Assembly: GCA_002786065.1 (NCBI GenBank)
Contig: NHNY01000021.1
Coordinates: 124,001 to 188,000, forward strand
DNA: 64,000 nt
Source of the DNA: Microcyclospora pomicola
Lineage: Eukaryota > Ascomycota > Dothideomycetes > Capnodiales
Direction of reading: 5' to 3'
The notes under the pieces are model-generated. The model searched no databases and was not told the origin of the DNA. It saw only the letters and a list, made by a program, of their open reading frames with translations. Positions 30,663 through 42,621 of the stretch are shown here, in pieces. How positions within the stretch are numbered: the first letter of the stretch is position 1; each line of letters opens with the position of its first letter. A program made the translations under genes and the position numbers.

Positions 30663-33600
30663 ATGAGCTGGAATCTGCTTGAGCGCTTCCTCGAGTCCGA
30701 GCACTTCAACAAGGATCCGTCGCTGACCGTAGCATATCTTGCGTGAGCTACCGACCGCGCCTCACCTCCAAGACCCACACACGACTGACATCTCGCAGTC
30801 GATACGCCGAGCATGTCGGCATCCACTATTTCCTCTGCTCCAAGTTGCGCCAATTCAGCTACGAGGAGATCGAGTTCTTCCTCCCGCAGCTATGTCACCT
30901 CGTCATATCCATCGACAACGAGTCGATGGCGTTGGAGGAGTTCATCATAGATTTGTGCGAAGAGTCGGTCAACGGCGCATTACTGGTACGTCCTCGATGC
31001 ATGAAGAGCGTGCCGTGAAGAAGTGACATTGACGGGGATAACGATCGCAGACGTTCTGGTTGCTACAAACCTACCTCCACGATCTCGCCTCTCAGCCAGG
31101 ATCCAACGCCTTCCAGACGTGCCGCCGAAACTACAATAAAGTGCAGACAATAGTCTTCGGGGAAGGAGAGCCGGCGCGGCCTCCAGGGATTCATGAGAAT
31201 GTCCTGCCAGTCACGGTCCTGGGGAGCATAGTGCTGGCGAGTATTGCGATGCCGCTGCTCCCACAACATGCCGGACCGCTAGCCATTGGACAGGCCCGGC
31301 GTCCGAGACCTGTCGATGACATGATATCTGAAGCAATGCCACAAGCGCCGAAACTTGGTCGAAGCAATACGGTGGGCAGCTCGCCGAGCACTAGGAAGTC
31401 GCGTTCAGGCGGCGAGGTGGACGGTGCGAGCCCAAAGAAGCTGCGGAAGTCGACTGTGACCGATGCGGACAACTTCGCGAGCTCAAGTGTGGTTGGATCA
31501 CCTCGTCCGGGTATACGAAAGGCCCCATCTCACCGGCACTCGCTTCTGGTGGCCAAGAGTAGAGACGGATTTGCCAGTTCGGCCTCACTTCCGGACCAGC
31601 GGAAATCGAGTAACAGTGGATCGCCCCAGATGAGCAACAGCAGCGCGGTCCCAGGTGTGCCCAGACGGCCGAGCGAAGGGCCCCGACGTTACTCACATGC
31701 CTTCCGACCAGTAACGCCCGCTACAATGACCCGAAGTCAGAAAGTGAGAGCCCTGCGGCAAAACTACTTCCGCAGTGAGATGCAATTCCTTACAGCACTG
31801 GAAGGCATATCTGCTCAGTTGGTAGCTGTGCCGAAACCCGCCCGCCTGAGCGCACTCCGAGCTGAACTTGCCTTGATCGCGCAGGACCTCCCAGCTGAGG
31901 TAGACATTCCTTTGATATGTCCTGCGACACTGGTCGACGGTTCTGCTAGCCGGAGCAAGCATCATCGTATAGTGAGGCTCAATCCTGCTGAGGCGACGAG
32001 TCTGAACAGCGCTCAGAAAGTGCCATATCTGCTCATGCTCGAGATCCTTCGCGAGGATTTCGACTTTGATCCCGATAATCCTCAGAACATACACTTACTA
32101 GCAAGTCTCGTACCGGATAAAGCGAGGTCAAAGCGACGACTTTTTGACATTTCGGATGCTGCAAGAAAGAAATCCGTACAGTCCTCGAACGGGGAGGCGC
32201 AAATCGACAGTGTCCTAGAGCCTGCAAATGGCGATCTCTCCAGCGCCAGCCTCTTGCAGGATCTGGCTGAAGAGAACAAGTCGAAAAATGACAGTCCTGT
32301 CACAAGGGCTTTGCACGAGCCTCCTAGACTATCAAGTGGCTTCAGCACACTTTCAAATACGAGCATACCCACACCCAGGAATTCAGAAGGACCGATGGGC
32401 AGGGAGAGTGGTTCTGGGGGAACACCCTCACCGTTCTTGAGGCCACAGAACATGAATCAATCCGATGTGTCTGCTCTAGCAGATCACATGCGAACAGCAT
32501 CACAAATGCTTGCACAACTGGAACTCAGCGCGTCAAAGCGGCCCAAGACCGAGGTCGCTGCGATCAAGGCCAAGATCATTGCTAGCATGCAGTCTTTGGA
32601 AGAGCAGAGCTTCCTTAACGACGACGCGCTCGCAACACCAAGCTTCGACACCATCATGGCCAAAGCTGATGTGGCTGCTGCGGATGCTCAAGCCAATGAC
32701 CTAGACAATGATGATATGGACCCACCTACAGATCCGAACCTGAATACCGGCAAGGGTGCGGCACGAATGGAGAATGATGCTATGACAGGTGGGATTCAGC
32801 GCAAGGGCGATCGCGACGATCCTTCAGCCGCGACCTTTGGCGAGGCGTGGGAGGCAAAGAAAGAACGGATCCGGAAATCATCACCCTATGGATGGGCCAG
32901 AAACTGGGACCTGGTGTCTGTGATCGTCAAGACGGGCGACGATCTGAGGCAAGAGGCATTCGCATGTCAGGTCATTGCGGTGTGCTCCAAAATCTGGGCA
33001 GAGCACGATGTTGATGTCTGGGTCAAACAGATGCGCATTCTTGTGACGGGGGAGTCCTCGGGTCTGATCGAGACCATCACCAATGCCGTGTCCATGCACT
33101 CGATCAAGCGCTCCCTCACCCTGGCCTCCATGGCTGCCAACACCAATCCCAAGAAGCGAATCGCAACACTCCAAGACCACTGGACGAAGACTTTCGGTGC
33201 CGCTGACTCTCCAGCATATCTAAAAGCCATCGACTGCTTCATCAAAAGTCTCGCCGCATACAGCACCATCAGCTACGTGCTGCAGCTCAAAGACCGGCAC
33301 AACGGCAACATCCTGATCGACTCGGATGGGCACGTCGTGCACATCGACTTCGGCTTCATGCTGTCCAACTCACCCGGCAACATGGGCTTCGAAGCGGCGC
33401 CGTTCAAGCTGACGCTCGAGTACGTCGAGCTGCTGGGCGGTGTCGACAGCGCGGCCTTCACGCGCTTCAAGGACCTCGTCAAGGACGCCTTCCAGGCCCT
33501 GCGCCGCGACGCCGAGCGCCTCGTCACCCTCGTCGAGCTCATGGGCCTGCAGTCCGCCATGCCCTGCTACACCGGCGGCCTGCCCAGCGTCGTCACCGCC

Positions 33601-33738
33601 CTGCGCGCCCGCTTCGTGCTCGAGAAGAGTAAAGAGGAGGCCCGCGACTATGTCGAGGATCTCGTGGCCAAGAGCGTCGGCAGCTACTACACCCGTCTCT
33701 ACGATACCTTCCAGTACCGCACCCAAGGCATCTATTAG
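30663..33738 (+). CDS. pik1: Phosphatidylinositol 4-kinase beta (Pik1)
   Basis: Exons 30663-30742, 30799-30985 and 31051-33738 give 984 residues, close to the family's usual length. The N-terminus (MSWNLLERFLESEHFNKDPS, then FSYEEIEFFLPQLCHLVI) is the lipid-kinase-unique region that binds Frq1/NCS-1. A long Ser-rich linker follows. The PI3/4-kinase catalytic domain spans about 700-970, with VIVKTGDDLRQE, catalytic loop LKDRHNGNILI and the metal-binding DFG in VHIDFGFMLSNSPG. The enzyme makes PI4P at the Golgi for secretion. The island ends only about 0.5 kb upstream of its start codon. Confidence 0.95.
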
Positions 33739-34414
33739 ACGTGGATGGGTGGAGACTCGTCGACTCGCGTGCCGAGTGAAACATGCCTCTGCGTGTTTCG
33801 GGAGATAAGAAGGCGTGATAGCGATGAGCGTATCGAATGGTCTTGTCTTTGGGATAGATACCGAAATACAAGTCGTCCCCATGTCTGTCTTTCTCGAGCG
33901 AGTGATTACGCGTCGACATGACAGACCTTGTTCCTCAGCGAACCCCTTTCTCAAAAGACGCTGGTCGACTTGACTGCTTGCTGTGGTTCTGACGACGTAG
34001 ATGTATGTGGATGTGTATATGTATGCTGTGCTATGCTCTACTATACAATGCTATACTACGGCAGATGCTGTTTAATTCCTTACATTCCTCACCCAACTGC
34101 GCCGTGGCCATTTCTAAACACATCGCTCTTTCCGACTACTGCGCGCCACTTGCGCGACTTGCCTGCCCTTTCTGTAGCCGGCAACACATCGGCTGCTCTT
34201 CTCGTTGGGACTGAGCTAGGTAATTTGTAGCGCAGCGCATCTCGCGCCGTGAAATCGTGAGACCGTGAAGTCTAAGTTTCGTCGCTGTGTGCATGAAGCT
34301 GGGGATGAGATGGTCGGGGGCAAGAGCAGCAGCGCCCCAGACATGTGAGATTCGGATAGATGGATAGATCTACCTGGCTGCCTGACTTTACGTTTCTATA
34401 TAAGTTTTCTCTCT
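33739..34414. other. Convergent intergenic region (pik1/set9)
   Basis: 676 bp between the pik1 stop and the set9 stop; 3' untranslated regions, with AT-rich repeats such as CTATACAATGCTATACTA near 34043. No gene is seen. Confidence 0.4.
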
Positions 34415-37400
34415 TTACATGGTGCGTCGGGCGGATTTTCGCGTCGGTTCGATCTTCACCTTGGTCGGTCTTGACGACGACGACGACGACGACGATGCTG
34501 CTGTTGCTGATGCTTTGCCCACAGGAGCCCCTTTAGCTTCCCACGCCCCTCGAGCTCTGATCCGCGACTGCGTCCGTTGCAGCCGACCCCCGATCTTCGG
34601 CTCGTCGTCGCTGTCGACACGCGTGCTCTCGCGCTCCCGCGCCGCTGCGGGCATGGATTTGCGCTTAACGCTATAGCGCGTCGTCTTGCGCGCGACGCCA
34701 CCTTCGGCGCCATCGACGTCCTCGCTCGGGATGCGGGAGCTCGTGTCGCGCTCCTTGAGGACGTCGGCGAGGGTCTTGCGGCCCTTGCGCTCGTTGCGCT
34801 CGTCTTCCGGGTCGATGAAGCGATGGATGGTGCGGTGGTCGAGCACGCGCTCAGCGCGGTCGTGCTTGCCTTCCTTGTCCGTTTTGGGCCAGTAGTAGCC
34901 GTACAGCTTCGAGTGGCGTTCGCAGCGCGGGCAGGCTATGCGCGTGAGGAAGGCTTCGCTTTGGACGAAGAACTGGTCGCAGTTGCGGCATTCCACCCAG
35001 CGGTGGTAGGCGGTGGCGAGGAGGGCCTCAGTCAGGTGGTAGTCGCCGGGCGTGCGGATGGGCCCACGTCTCTCGCGCGATCCGTCAGGGTTGGACGATG
35101 CTTGTTCGATACTTTGGACGAGACCGGCAGTAGCAGTCTGAGCCAGCATTTGGCTGGAATTGTTGCGGGTGAGTCGGGCTTGTGGTCGAGGGGGTGATCG
35201 GAGTTGGTCGGAAGGAGATAATGTGAGATCCTCATCCTCTGCCTGAACCCCATGAACTGAAATGGCATCTTCATCAATGTGTAGATCTTGTTGTAGATCA
35301 GACGTAAGCATATCGCAGATGTTCATAGCAATGTTACCTGCAGCAAATTCAGGAGCGGGATCACTGTGCGGCGGAGCTGCATCATTATTGATGGATGTTG
35401 CGCTAGACACAAGTGAGTCCGCAGACAGGGACCGCTGCTCATCGTTCAACGAGGGTGGGCTGGATCTGCTCGACGACCCGGTTGTTGTATAATCTAGTCG
35501 TTCGAGTACGGCGTTTCGTATGGTGCTGCGGGGTGCCATGGCAGGAGCTGGAGGCGTTGGAGATATCCTCCAGATGTCATTTCTTGCATCGTGGGCAGCA
35601 CATTCATTGCGGACAGAAGAACAGCTGCGTTCTTTCTTGATGAACGGTAGTTTTGATGTTGGGAGTTCCAGTCGACCTGTTGCCCTACTTTGGTTGGGTA
35701 GCGTGTGCTGTCCAGGAATGGCCACTTTACTGTGTGACGTCGCTGAAGTGACCTCGATGGGAGATTCCTGCAGTTGTCTCACATGTTGACATTTCTCTGA
35801 AGGAAGAGGACGCATGACTATGTCCTGAGCCTCCAAGTTGTCTGAACTGGACTCTGCGTGGTTGGCCTGCCGAGGCCCGTCAACAAAGTCCATCGCAGAG
35901 CCCGACTCGGCATCGAGATCTTCACATCTTGCATGAAACTGGGCCGAGTGTGCCGAGTCCTGGTCTTGCACTATATGGTCCTCGTTCAAAGACAAGCTGT
36001 CGCCATAGAAATGCTCGCACCAGGATGGCGGAGCACCGTGTTTGGTGGCGTATAGATTGCACGAACGACAATCCGTTGAAGCCCTAGTCTGCGGCTGCGT
36101 GTTGTACGGCCAGATCTTGTATTCGATCGGAATGAGCTCTTCATCCTCGAAGTCACCCATCTCGAGGCTGTCCTCCAACTCAGTATCGCGGCCTGGCATG
36201 GCGCTCATCTGTGGCAGAAACGATGCAGACCCCGACGACTGCAGCACACGATCGCCGACAGATGACAGCATAGCCAAGATCCTACCAAGAACTGGGTCAT
36301 CTCTCGCAAACGCGTTGTGCAAGCTGTCATCGTCACCATCTCCACCTCGTGCAGCGTTTGCTGCTCGTCGCATAGCCATCAGTGTCGCTCTCGCTTTCTC
36401 TGTCCGCTTTGACCCTTTGCTGCGGCCGCGTCCTTTTGCCTTCTTCGCAGTGTGGTTGTCAAATCCTGCATCAGGCCTGTCCTGACTTATATCTTCATCG
36501 CCTCCCAGATCCGCGGCTTCTCGTTTGCGCTTCCTCGAACTTGCATAGTTGGCCATGGACCGCGGAACTCCTGTCATCGAGGCTCTTCGCATCGACGCCC
36601 TTCGCCCCACGCGTTCTGCCTGCTCCTCTTCATCTTCATCTTCATCCTCATCTTCATCATCACTGCCGTCTCGTAACAACGGACCCCTAGGATCCCAACC
36701 ATTCCGAGTATACTTTTCGCATGTGGCGCATAAACATTCGCAATTATCCTCTCCAAAATAGTCGTCTCCATATGTGACCGTGATCTCTTCGCCGAGTGGA
36801 ATGTCTCGCCGCGCAACGATGTGGATCCCGTGGGGTCCACTCGTGTTCAGCCGCGCATTCGACTCACAATCGTGATTTGCGAAGCGCGCCGGACCTAAGA
36901 AAAGGGAAGGTCGTTTCCGCCGGCTGGACAGCACAATGCTGAAGTCGGTTCGATTGGACAACTCCTGCTCTTCTTTCTCCGACATCTCGACCTGGATCCC
37001 GCACAGATACTTGATCGTCTCGCCCTTCTTGATTTCCCGACGTGCCACAATCGCCGCCTCGGCCGTCATGATGGTATAACGGTTCGTCGTCACCACCTCG
37101 AAGGGGCAGTCAGCCAGGTAGATGTTGATGTACTTCCGCAGATGCCTTTCAAAATGTTCCTTCTCATCCTCCGTCCCGAGGCCACGGTAGAATCGTTCAA
37201 TACCGGGAAGCTTCAGCAATTTCCGATGCGCCGTCTGCGTATCTTTCTCGATGATGGCATGATCTTGAATGATCTTGCACACGGCCTGTTCCTGCACGCC
37301 GCGTGACGCATGGTAGGTGGGCTTCAACTTTCGGATCGTCGACCAGAAATACACCTAATGCTTGCAACGTCAGCCCCCTGGCACACCCTTTCCGGTAACA

Positions 37401-37529
37401 GATACTCATGACACATACGTGATCGACCAGCGCATCCGTGATCAGGTCATCGTAGTTGGCGAGTTGCGACAACGTCAGGCCGCCTTTCTTCTTCAGCGCC
37501 TCCTCCAAGTCGGCGGCATGGCGAGGCAT
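34415..37529 (-). CDS. set9: Histone H4-K20 methyltransferase Set9 (Suv4-20 type)
   Basis: Exons 37529-37419 and 37354-34415 give 1016 residues; the join reads ALVDH-VYFWSTI. The N-terminus (LTLSQLANYDDLITDALVDH) is the characteristic Suv4-20 opening. The SET domain lies at about 130-235, with cofactor-binding RFANHDCESNARL (NHDC at 197-200) and EEITVTYGDDYFG, then a post-SET Cys cluster (CECLCATC, 242-249). The long C-terminal half is acidic and Ser-rich, with a CxxC...CxxC candidate zinc site (CRNCDQF, CPRCERH). The enzyme methylates histone H4 Lys20 in chromatin for DNA-damage checkpoint and silencing roles. Long serine and Asp/Glu runs reflect CGA/GAT-type repeats. Confidence 0.93.
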
Positions 37530-38332
37530 GATTCTCAGCCGGATGCATGGATCTTTCTGCGATCGACCAGAATGCTAAAGTGGCAGGAAGTGAAGACGGG
37601 GCGATTGTTGTGAGGCCGTCGGACAGGCTTCGCGCTATTCTGCTTGCTGTTGGTGTGCGGATTCAAGGCCAGGAGTTGAGTTCCGCAATTACTGCGCGCG
37701 ATGCCATAGTATGCCCCCCTCGTCAGCCGCTAGCGAAGAAGTGATCCGGATGGGAAGCACAAATGAATGACCAGGAGTGAAGTATGTCGGCTCCCTTGAT
37801 TTCAGAACCGTGAACGATAACAGAGCGACACGCGCCTGGCTGGAGAGATATGGCTGGCGTGGAGTCGCAGAGTAGTAGGTCGCGGTTCAATCAATCGCTC
37901 TCCAGCAATCAATCACGAAACCTGCCCCAGCCACAATCCCGCGTCGCGCCAGGAAGCCAATCAAGCCGACTTCGCGAGCATTGAAAACGAAAGTCATGAC
38001 ACGACGTTCATGCCTGATGGTATATTCTGAATTCTGTGGTAGTTCTTCGTAATAATGCACGATATATCATCTGGTCGCGTAGCAATCCATATGTGCACAG
38101 CAAACAGAGCTACATATGTGGGTAGAAGATGTCGGGGGTCGTCCATATGCTCGAGCCCAGCACGTGCCAGTAGTATCCTGCCCGAGCATCGCCGCGGCCA
38201 GAACTTCACTCCATACATTGGATATATTCGACGAGGGAGTATCAGACCGTCTATCTTTCCACCAAGCCACCATCTGTTCGTCGATACCTTGAAGGCAAGG
38301 GAGCTGTGCCCTGGCTGGTGCAGTCCGCAACG
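37530..38332. promoter_or_regulatory. Divergent intergenic region (set9 / uL14m)
   Basis: 803 bp between two divergent start codons; must hold both promoters. No other gene or RNA recognised. Confidence 0.4.
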
Positions 38333-38899
38333 ATGATTCAACTAAAGGTACACACCGTCGGTCTTATCTTCAATTTGCAACGCATACAATCCCGCAATAC
38401 AATGGCAAGCTAACAATTACACCCTCCCAGACCATGGTCAATGTGATCGATAACTCCGGCGCCGCCATCGCAGAATGCGTCAAAGTGATGAAGATGAAGC
38501 GACACGCCAAGATCGGTACGTCCCTGTGGCATTCTCTGGCCAACGAAGCCCGACTCCACGAATCCCACCACTGACTCTCCTTCCTCCCTCCTCACAGGCG
38601 ACCGCATCATCGTCGTCGTCCAGAAGCAGCGCAACTTCGGCCCGGAGTCCGGCACCTCCGTCTCCGTCAGCGCGGCCAACAAGGTCCGCCGCGGCGACAT
38701 CCGGCACGCGGTCGTCGTGCGCACGGCGAAGAAGTACCAGCGCCCGGACGGCAGCGTGGTCAAGTTCGACGACAACGCGTGCGTGCTGATCAACAAGGGC
38801 GGCGAGCCGATCGGGACGAGGCTGAACGGGATCGTGGGCAAGGAGCTGCGCGATCGCCAGTGGAGTAAGATTTTGAGTTTGGCGCCGATGCATTTGTGA
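38333..38899 (+). CDS. Mitochondrial ribosomal protein uL14m (L14/Mrpl38)
   Basis: Exons 38333-38347 (five codons, MIQLK), 38431-38515 and 38598-38899 give 133 residues. The join [16 protein letters not shown] and the body [38 protein letters not shown] and [12 protein letters not shown] are the uL14 fold. It binds 23S-type rRNA at the subunit interface of the large ribosomal subunit. The bacterial-type sequence and length mark it as the mitochondrial rather than cytosolic protein. Introns are 83 and 82 bp. The short first exon would be missed by a search for single open frames. Confidence 0.92.
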
Positions 38900-39336
38900 G
38901 CTGTGGGAGGATGGGAAGAGCAGGAGCAGGCTGAGAGAATGGAGATGGTGATACGGGAGGGCTCAGGCAAGGAAGTGACATTTGCATAGCGCAGGAGTTT
39001 GGGTTGGACGGATTGTAGGATATGCTTCACGCTGATGTGAGGAAGAAACGCTGGCATGGGCCGAGCTGTACTTCTAGCTGCAATTCTGCTACGGATGACC
39101 TGCATCGCAACATGTTTTATAGTACCTCCTCACCTGCTGGCACAAAACGCCAAGCAATGACATTGTATTGCACCATCAACGCCATGCTAAATCCTTGAAG
39201 CTCGGGGTCGAAGCTCGAAGGCTTCTTGAACCATCCATTCGTACATGAGCCAGCTTCATTTCCCAGCGGTTGGCGGACGATTTTTAGCCGCGCGTAGCTC
39301 CACGGCGTCGACGACGTTCGAACTAAGCGACAATTG
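38900..39336. other. Convergent intergenic region (uL14m / rpb9)
   Basis: 437 bp of 3' untranslated sequence between two convergent stops; nothing else seen. Confidence 0.4.
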
Positions 39337-40330
39337 CTAGTTGTCGTTGTTGAGCGTCGACCAGACGTGGTTGCATTCGCAGCAGACAAAGAACAAAGCC
39401 TGAGTGCCGAAACGAGTTAGCATACGCCTCAGCTCACACGCACACATACGGGGAGGATGACATACCATTCCAGTCTGGGCGTTGCGCTGTTGCGATTGGA
39501 AGAAGACAGCGTCTCTCGCGTGACACTTGGCACACTCTTCTTCGCTGTGTGGGAGCTATGAGAATGCCGCATCCGTCAGCATGTTGTGCTGAACCCATAG
39601 ATCTTGAAACGCGAGCAGAACAGCAAAAAATATTGCGACGGTTCATTTCCAAGCTCTTGCCTCCCTCTCAAGTTGTGGTATCATGTAGCAGTCGTGACAA
39701 TCTCAAGAACGACTGAAGTATGTGGCAAGCGGAGAAGCGCCCGAGAGTGCACGTTCACGCCTCTCCAGCTCGACCTTCTCAGCTTCCTGCTGCGGGTCCT
39801 CGTTGACCGGGTCCTCAGTCTCAAGCGCGACTCCATTCCCAGATGGCTCGCCACAGAATGGGCAGAGGATCTCTTGGCCGCACAGCGTGCACATTTCCGG
39901 AACCACTTCCTCGCCCAAGATACTCATATCCATGTCCATAACAGAATCGCCATCGCAGTCGTGATCGGAGGTAAAGTGATATGCCTGATGGGTATGAGCA
40001 GAAGAGTCGTTACCTACAGTTGGATCCTGCGCGACGTCTAGGACGTTGCCAGCGGTCTCTTGAACCTCCTCCTTCAGGGCGTTGCGGTAGGTCAGGGCGT
40101 TGACGGCGGGTTCCTTGTAGTTACAGGACTTGCAGACGAAGAGCAGTTCGTTGCTCTCCTCGTTTGGGTAAAGCATGTTGGAGCTGCAGCAAGATGTGTT
40201 AGATCATGACACGATATGAAGCTGAAGCACCACATGCTCGGTACGCGTACCATTCGCGACAGAAGCGGAAGACGACAGCTTTGGACTTCGCCTTGTCATC
40301 CTCCGTCATGCCGTTTGATGGTGAGGCCAT
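39337..40330 (-). CDS. rpb9: RNA polymerase II subunit Rpb9
   Basis: Four exons: 40330-40251, 40183-40018, 39555-39466 and 39399-39337, giving 132 residues. Joins restore [24 protein letters not shown] and [15 protein letters not shown]. Two zinc ribbons are complete: CREC...CKSC at the N-terminus and CAKC...CCEC at the C-terminus. The C-terminal ribbon is the TFIIS-like domain that influences start-site choice, elongation and proofreading. Intron 2 is unusually long (462 bp). It stays open in frame for 104 codons from exon 2, and within it encodes CTLCGQ and CPFCGE, so an isoform retaining it is possible. The rpb9 gene is divergent from ess1, another Pol II-associated factor. Confidence 0.93.
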
Positions 40331-40828
40331 GTTTGGTGTTGTGGGTAGGTGGAAGAGGGTGGAAGCAGTGTCACAAAGCAACTCGGGAATCTGGGGGCAC
40401 CACCGCGGTTTTCTCGTCGTCGTCGGTACGTATGACTTGTGAAGAACAGTCACGGATGTGTGAGTCTAAATCATGTCGTGAATGTGATCACATGGAATAA
40501 ATCAGCAGCATGTCTTAGTCATGAAGAGAGAGCACGGTATTCAGGGTTTAGCGCCACGGCCCGCAGAGGTGAAGTCCACCACCACAGACCCATCCGCCTA
40601 AAACCCGCTTCGTCAGCCTCTTTCGCTTGTCTTCTGTGTGTGAAGTACGGTCGATTTCCAGCTGATAGATCCTCAATCGACAGTACCACAGAGCTTGAAC
40701 GTAAGAGTGAAGACTTCCAGCAATCCGGAGCGTGATCTCGAGATTCTGGGGTAAATCCGTCCCGCACTCTGCCACCGCGCCCGTTACAACCGCTCTTCTC
40801 CACAAAATCACGAGCTTACCACGAGGTC
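40331..40828. promoter_or_regulatory. Divergent promoter region (rpb9 / ess1)
   Basis: 498 bp between the start codons of two Pol II-linked genes; likely a shared promoter region. No further element recognised. Confidence 0.45.
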
Positions 40829-41654
40829 ATGGTAAGGATCATGTCTTCATTCAGTCACTGTCATGATCAAACATCAAGACAACGCTCGTCATTCATACAT
40901 CACACGGGTGAGCTGACTGTGATGTAGGCTACCGGTCTTCCTGCTGGATGGGAAGTTCGCCATTCCAACAGCAAGAACTTACCCTACTACTTCAACACCG
41001 CCACCAAGGACTCACGATGGGAGCCACCGACGGGGACCGACAGCGACACCCTCAAGAACTACATGGGTCAATATCATACTGGTAATGTCAGCAACAATGG
41101 CGCAGCACAGGACTTGAGTGGCAAGATCCGCTGCGCTCATCTCCTCGTCAAGCACCGCGACTCTCGTCGGCCCAGTTCTTGGCGCGAAGCCAACATCTCC
41201 AGGACCAAGGAAGATGCCCGAGCTATTGTTGAGGGTCACGAAGCCAAGATCCGAGCTGGCAGTGCGAGTCTGGGTGATCTTGCCACGACCGAGAGTGACT
41301 GCAGCTCCGCAAGGAAGAGGGGTGATTTGTATGTCCCCCGGCAGCGTCCCCTACTCTGCGGTCGACAGTATCACCCACGTGCTAACGATCAATGCAGGGG
41401 TTTCTTCGGCAAAGGAGACATGCAGAAGGAGTTTGAAGAGGCGTCATTCCAGCTTCAGCCGGGCGAGGTTTCACAGATTGTGGAGACGGCTTCTGGATTA
41501 CATCTAATAGAGAGGTACGAATGTCCAAACCTGCTTTCGTCCTCCACAAAAGCATGCACACGTGAGGTCCATGGACTTGCTGCTTCGAACGAGTCATCAG
41601 TTTACACGCCTTTGTTGCACAATGACTGACTATGTGTTGGGTAGGCTTGAGTGA
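40829..41654 (+). CDS. ess1: Parvulin-type prolyl isomerase Ess1/Pin1
   Basis: Exons 40829-40831, 40928-41328, 41398-41514 and 41645-41654 give 176 residues. The first exon is the ATG alone, followed by a GTAAGG donor; the second begins ATGLPAGWEVRHSNSKNLPY, the standard start of the WW domain. The WW domain (residues 3-38) ends SRWEPPTG. The PPIase domain has His72 in IRCAHLLVKHRDSRRPSSW and Cys126 in TTESDCSSARKRGDL, then GFFGKGDMQ and the ending GLHLIERLE. The basic RDSRRP loop binds phospho-Ser/Thr. It isomerises pSer-Pro bonds, notably in the Pol II CTD. Family length is normal. Confidence 0.95.
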
Positions 41655-42621
41655 TGACCGAAGTCGATGCATGCCGACACGCCGGATCTGCTCTGCTTAC
41701 GATGGTTGCTGCGCACGTATTGCAGCTACGGAAGGATCATCGCAGTGCGGGTGGAATGCTAGGCTCAATGCAGAACTAGCTACAATAGATCTGCTGGAAA
41801 GACTGATGATCCTGAGCAAAGACCTGGAATGGATCAGACAAAGATAACATGGCAAGTTTCAGTCTTTCATTGTGTGCATCCATGTTTCATTCCTTGAATT
41901 CCGTCGTGGTCAGGTCACTGTTGGACGATCATGAAATCTCACTGCCCATAAGTATGGTCGTGAGACGGGTGAAGATCGGAATGCATGCAAGAATCCGTCT
42001 CCATCAGTTCCACACCGGCACGCAATCTGATATCTGTGACCATGTCCATCCGGTGGCGAGCAGTTGTGATTGCTACCATGAGGGAGCTTGATTATCGTTA
42101 CCGCCGACTGCCCACTCGGTCGCTGTACCTGCGCAACCAAGCGACTTGTCGACCATTGTCCCTGCTTCACGTGCAACAACGCTAAGGGGACAGCAGATGC
42201 CCAGCGTAACTTGACCGAAGCAAGACAGTCACGGGATGCCACCGACTTCATTCCTTGTAGTCCGTCCATCATCAGCACCACCTCATCCCACAGTCCCTCG
42301 TGTTCCACATGGCATCAGCCTGGCCGATCTCCACTGAGAACCTTTCAGATCGACCAACCTCACTCGTTAACTGTGTCAGCTTCTTCATGATCACCAGCAC
42401 GATCGCCACCTCGCACACACTCCTCAAAACGACGTTGTTGCAACCACTTTCATGAACTTGCGGTGTCCTGATCGCCACGACTTCCTCGACTCAGCGACAT
42501 TACTCTGAGCGACAGTCCGTGAGCACCTCGTCGTCCTTCACAGCGTTAAAACTTGCCACCTCACCATATCACAAGTCCTCCGACCGACTGAAGCTCCTTC
42601 TTCCGACAAGCCTCGTCAAGC
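41655..42621. other. Intergenic region
   Basis: 967 bp between ess1 and the next plus-strand gene. Short frames on both strands lack coding character. Only the ess1 3' UTR and the promoter of the next gene are expected. Confidence 0.4.

Noticed and set aside
33370-33954. 194-codon minus-strand open frame
   Set aside because: Antisense to the Pik1 catalytic domain.
34577-35197. 206-codon plus-strand open frame
   Set aside because: Antisense to set9; Ala/Val/Arg-rich shadow.
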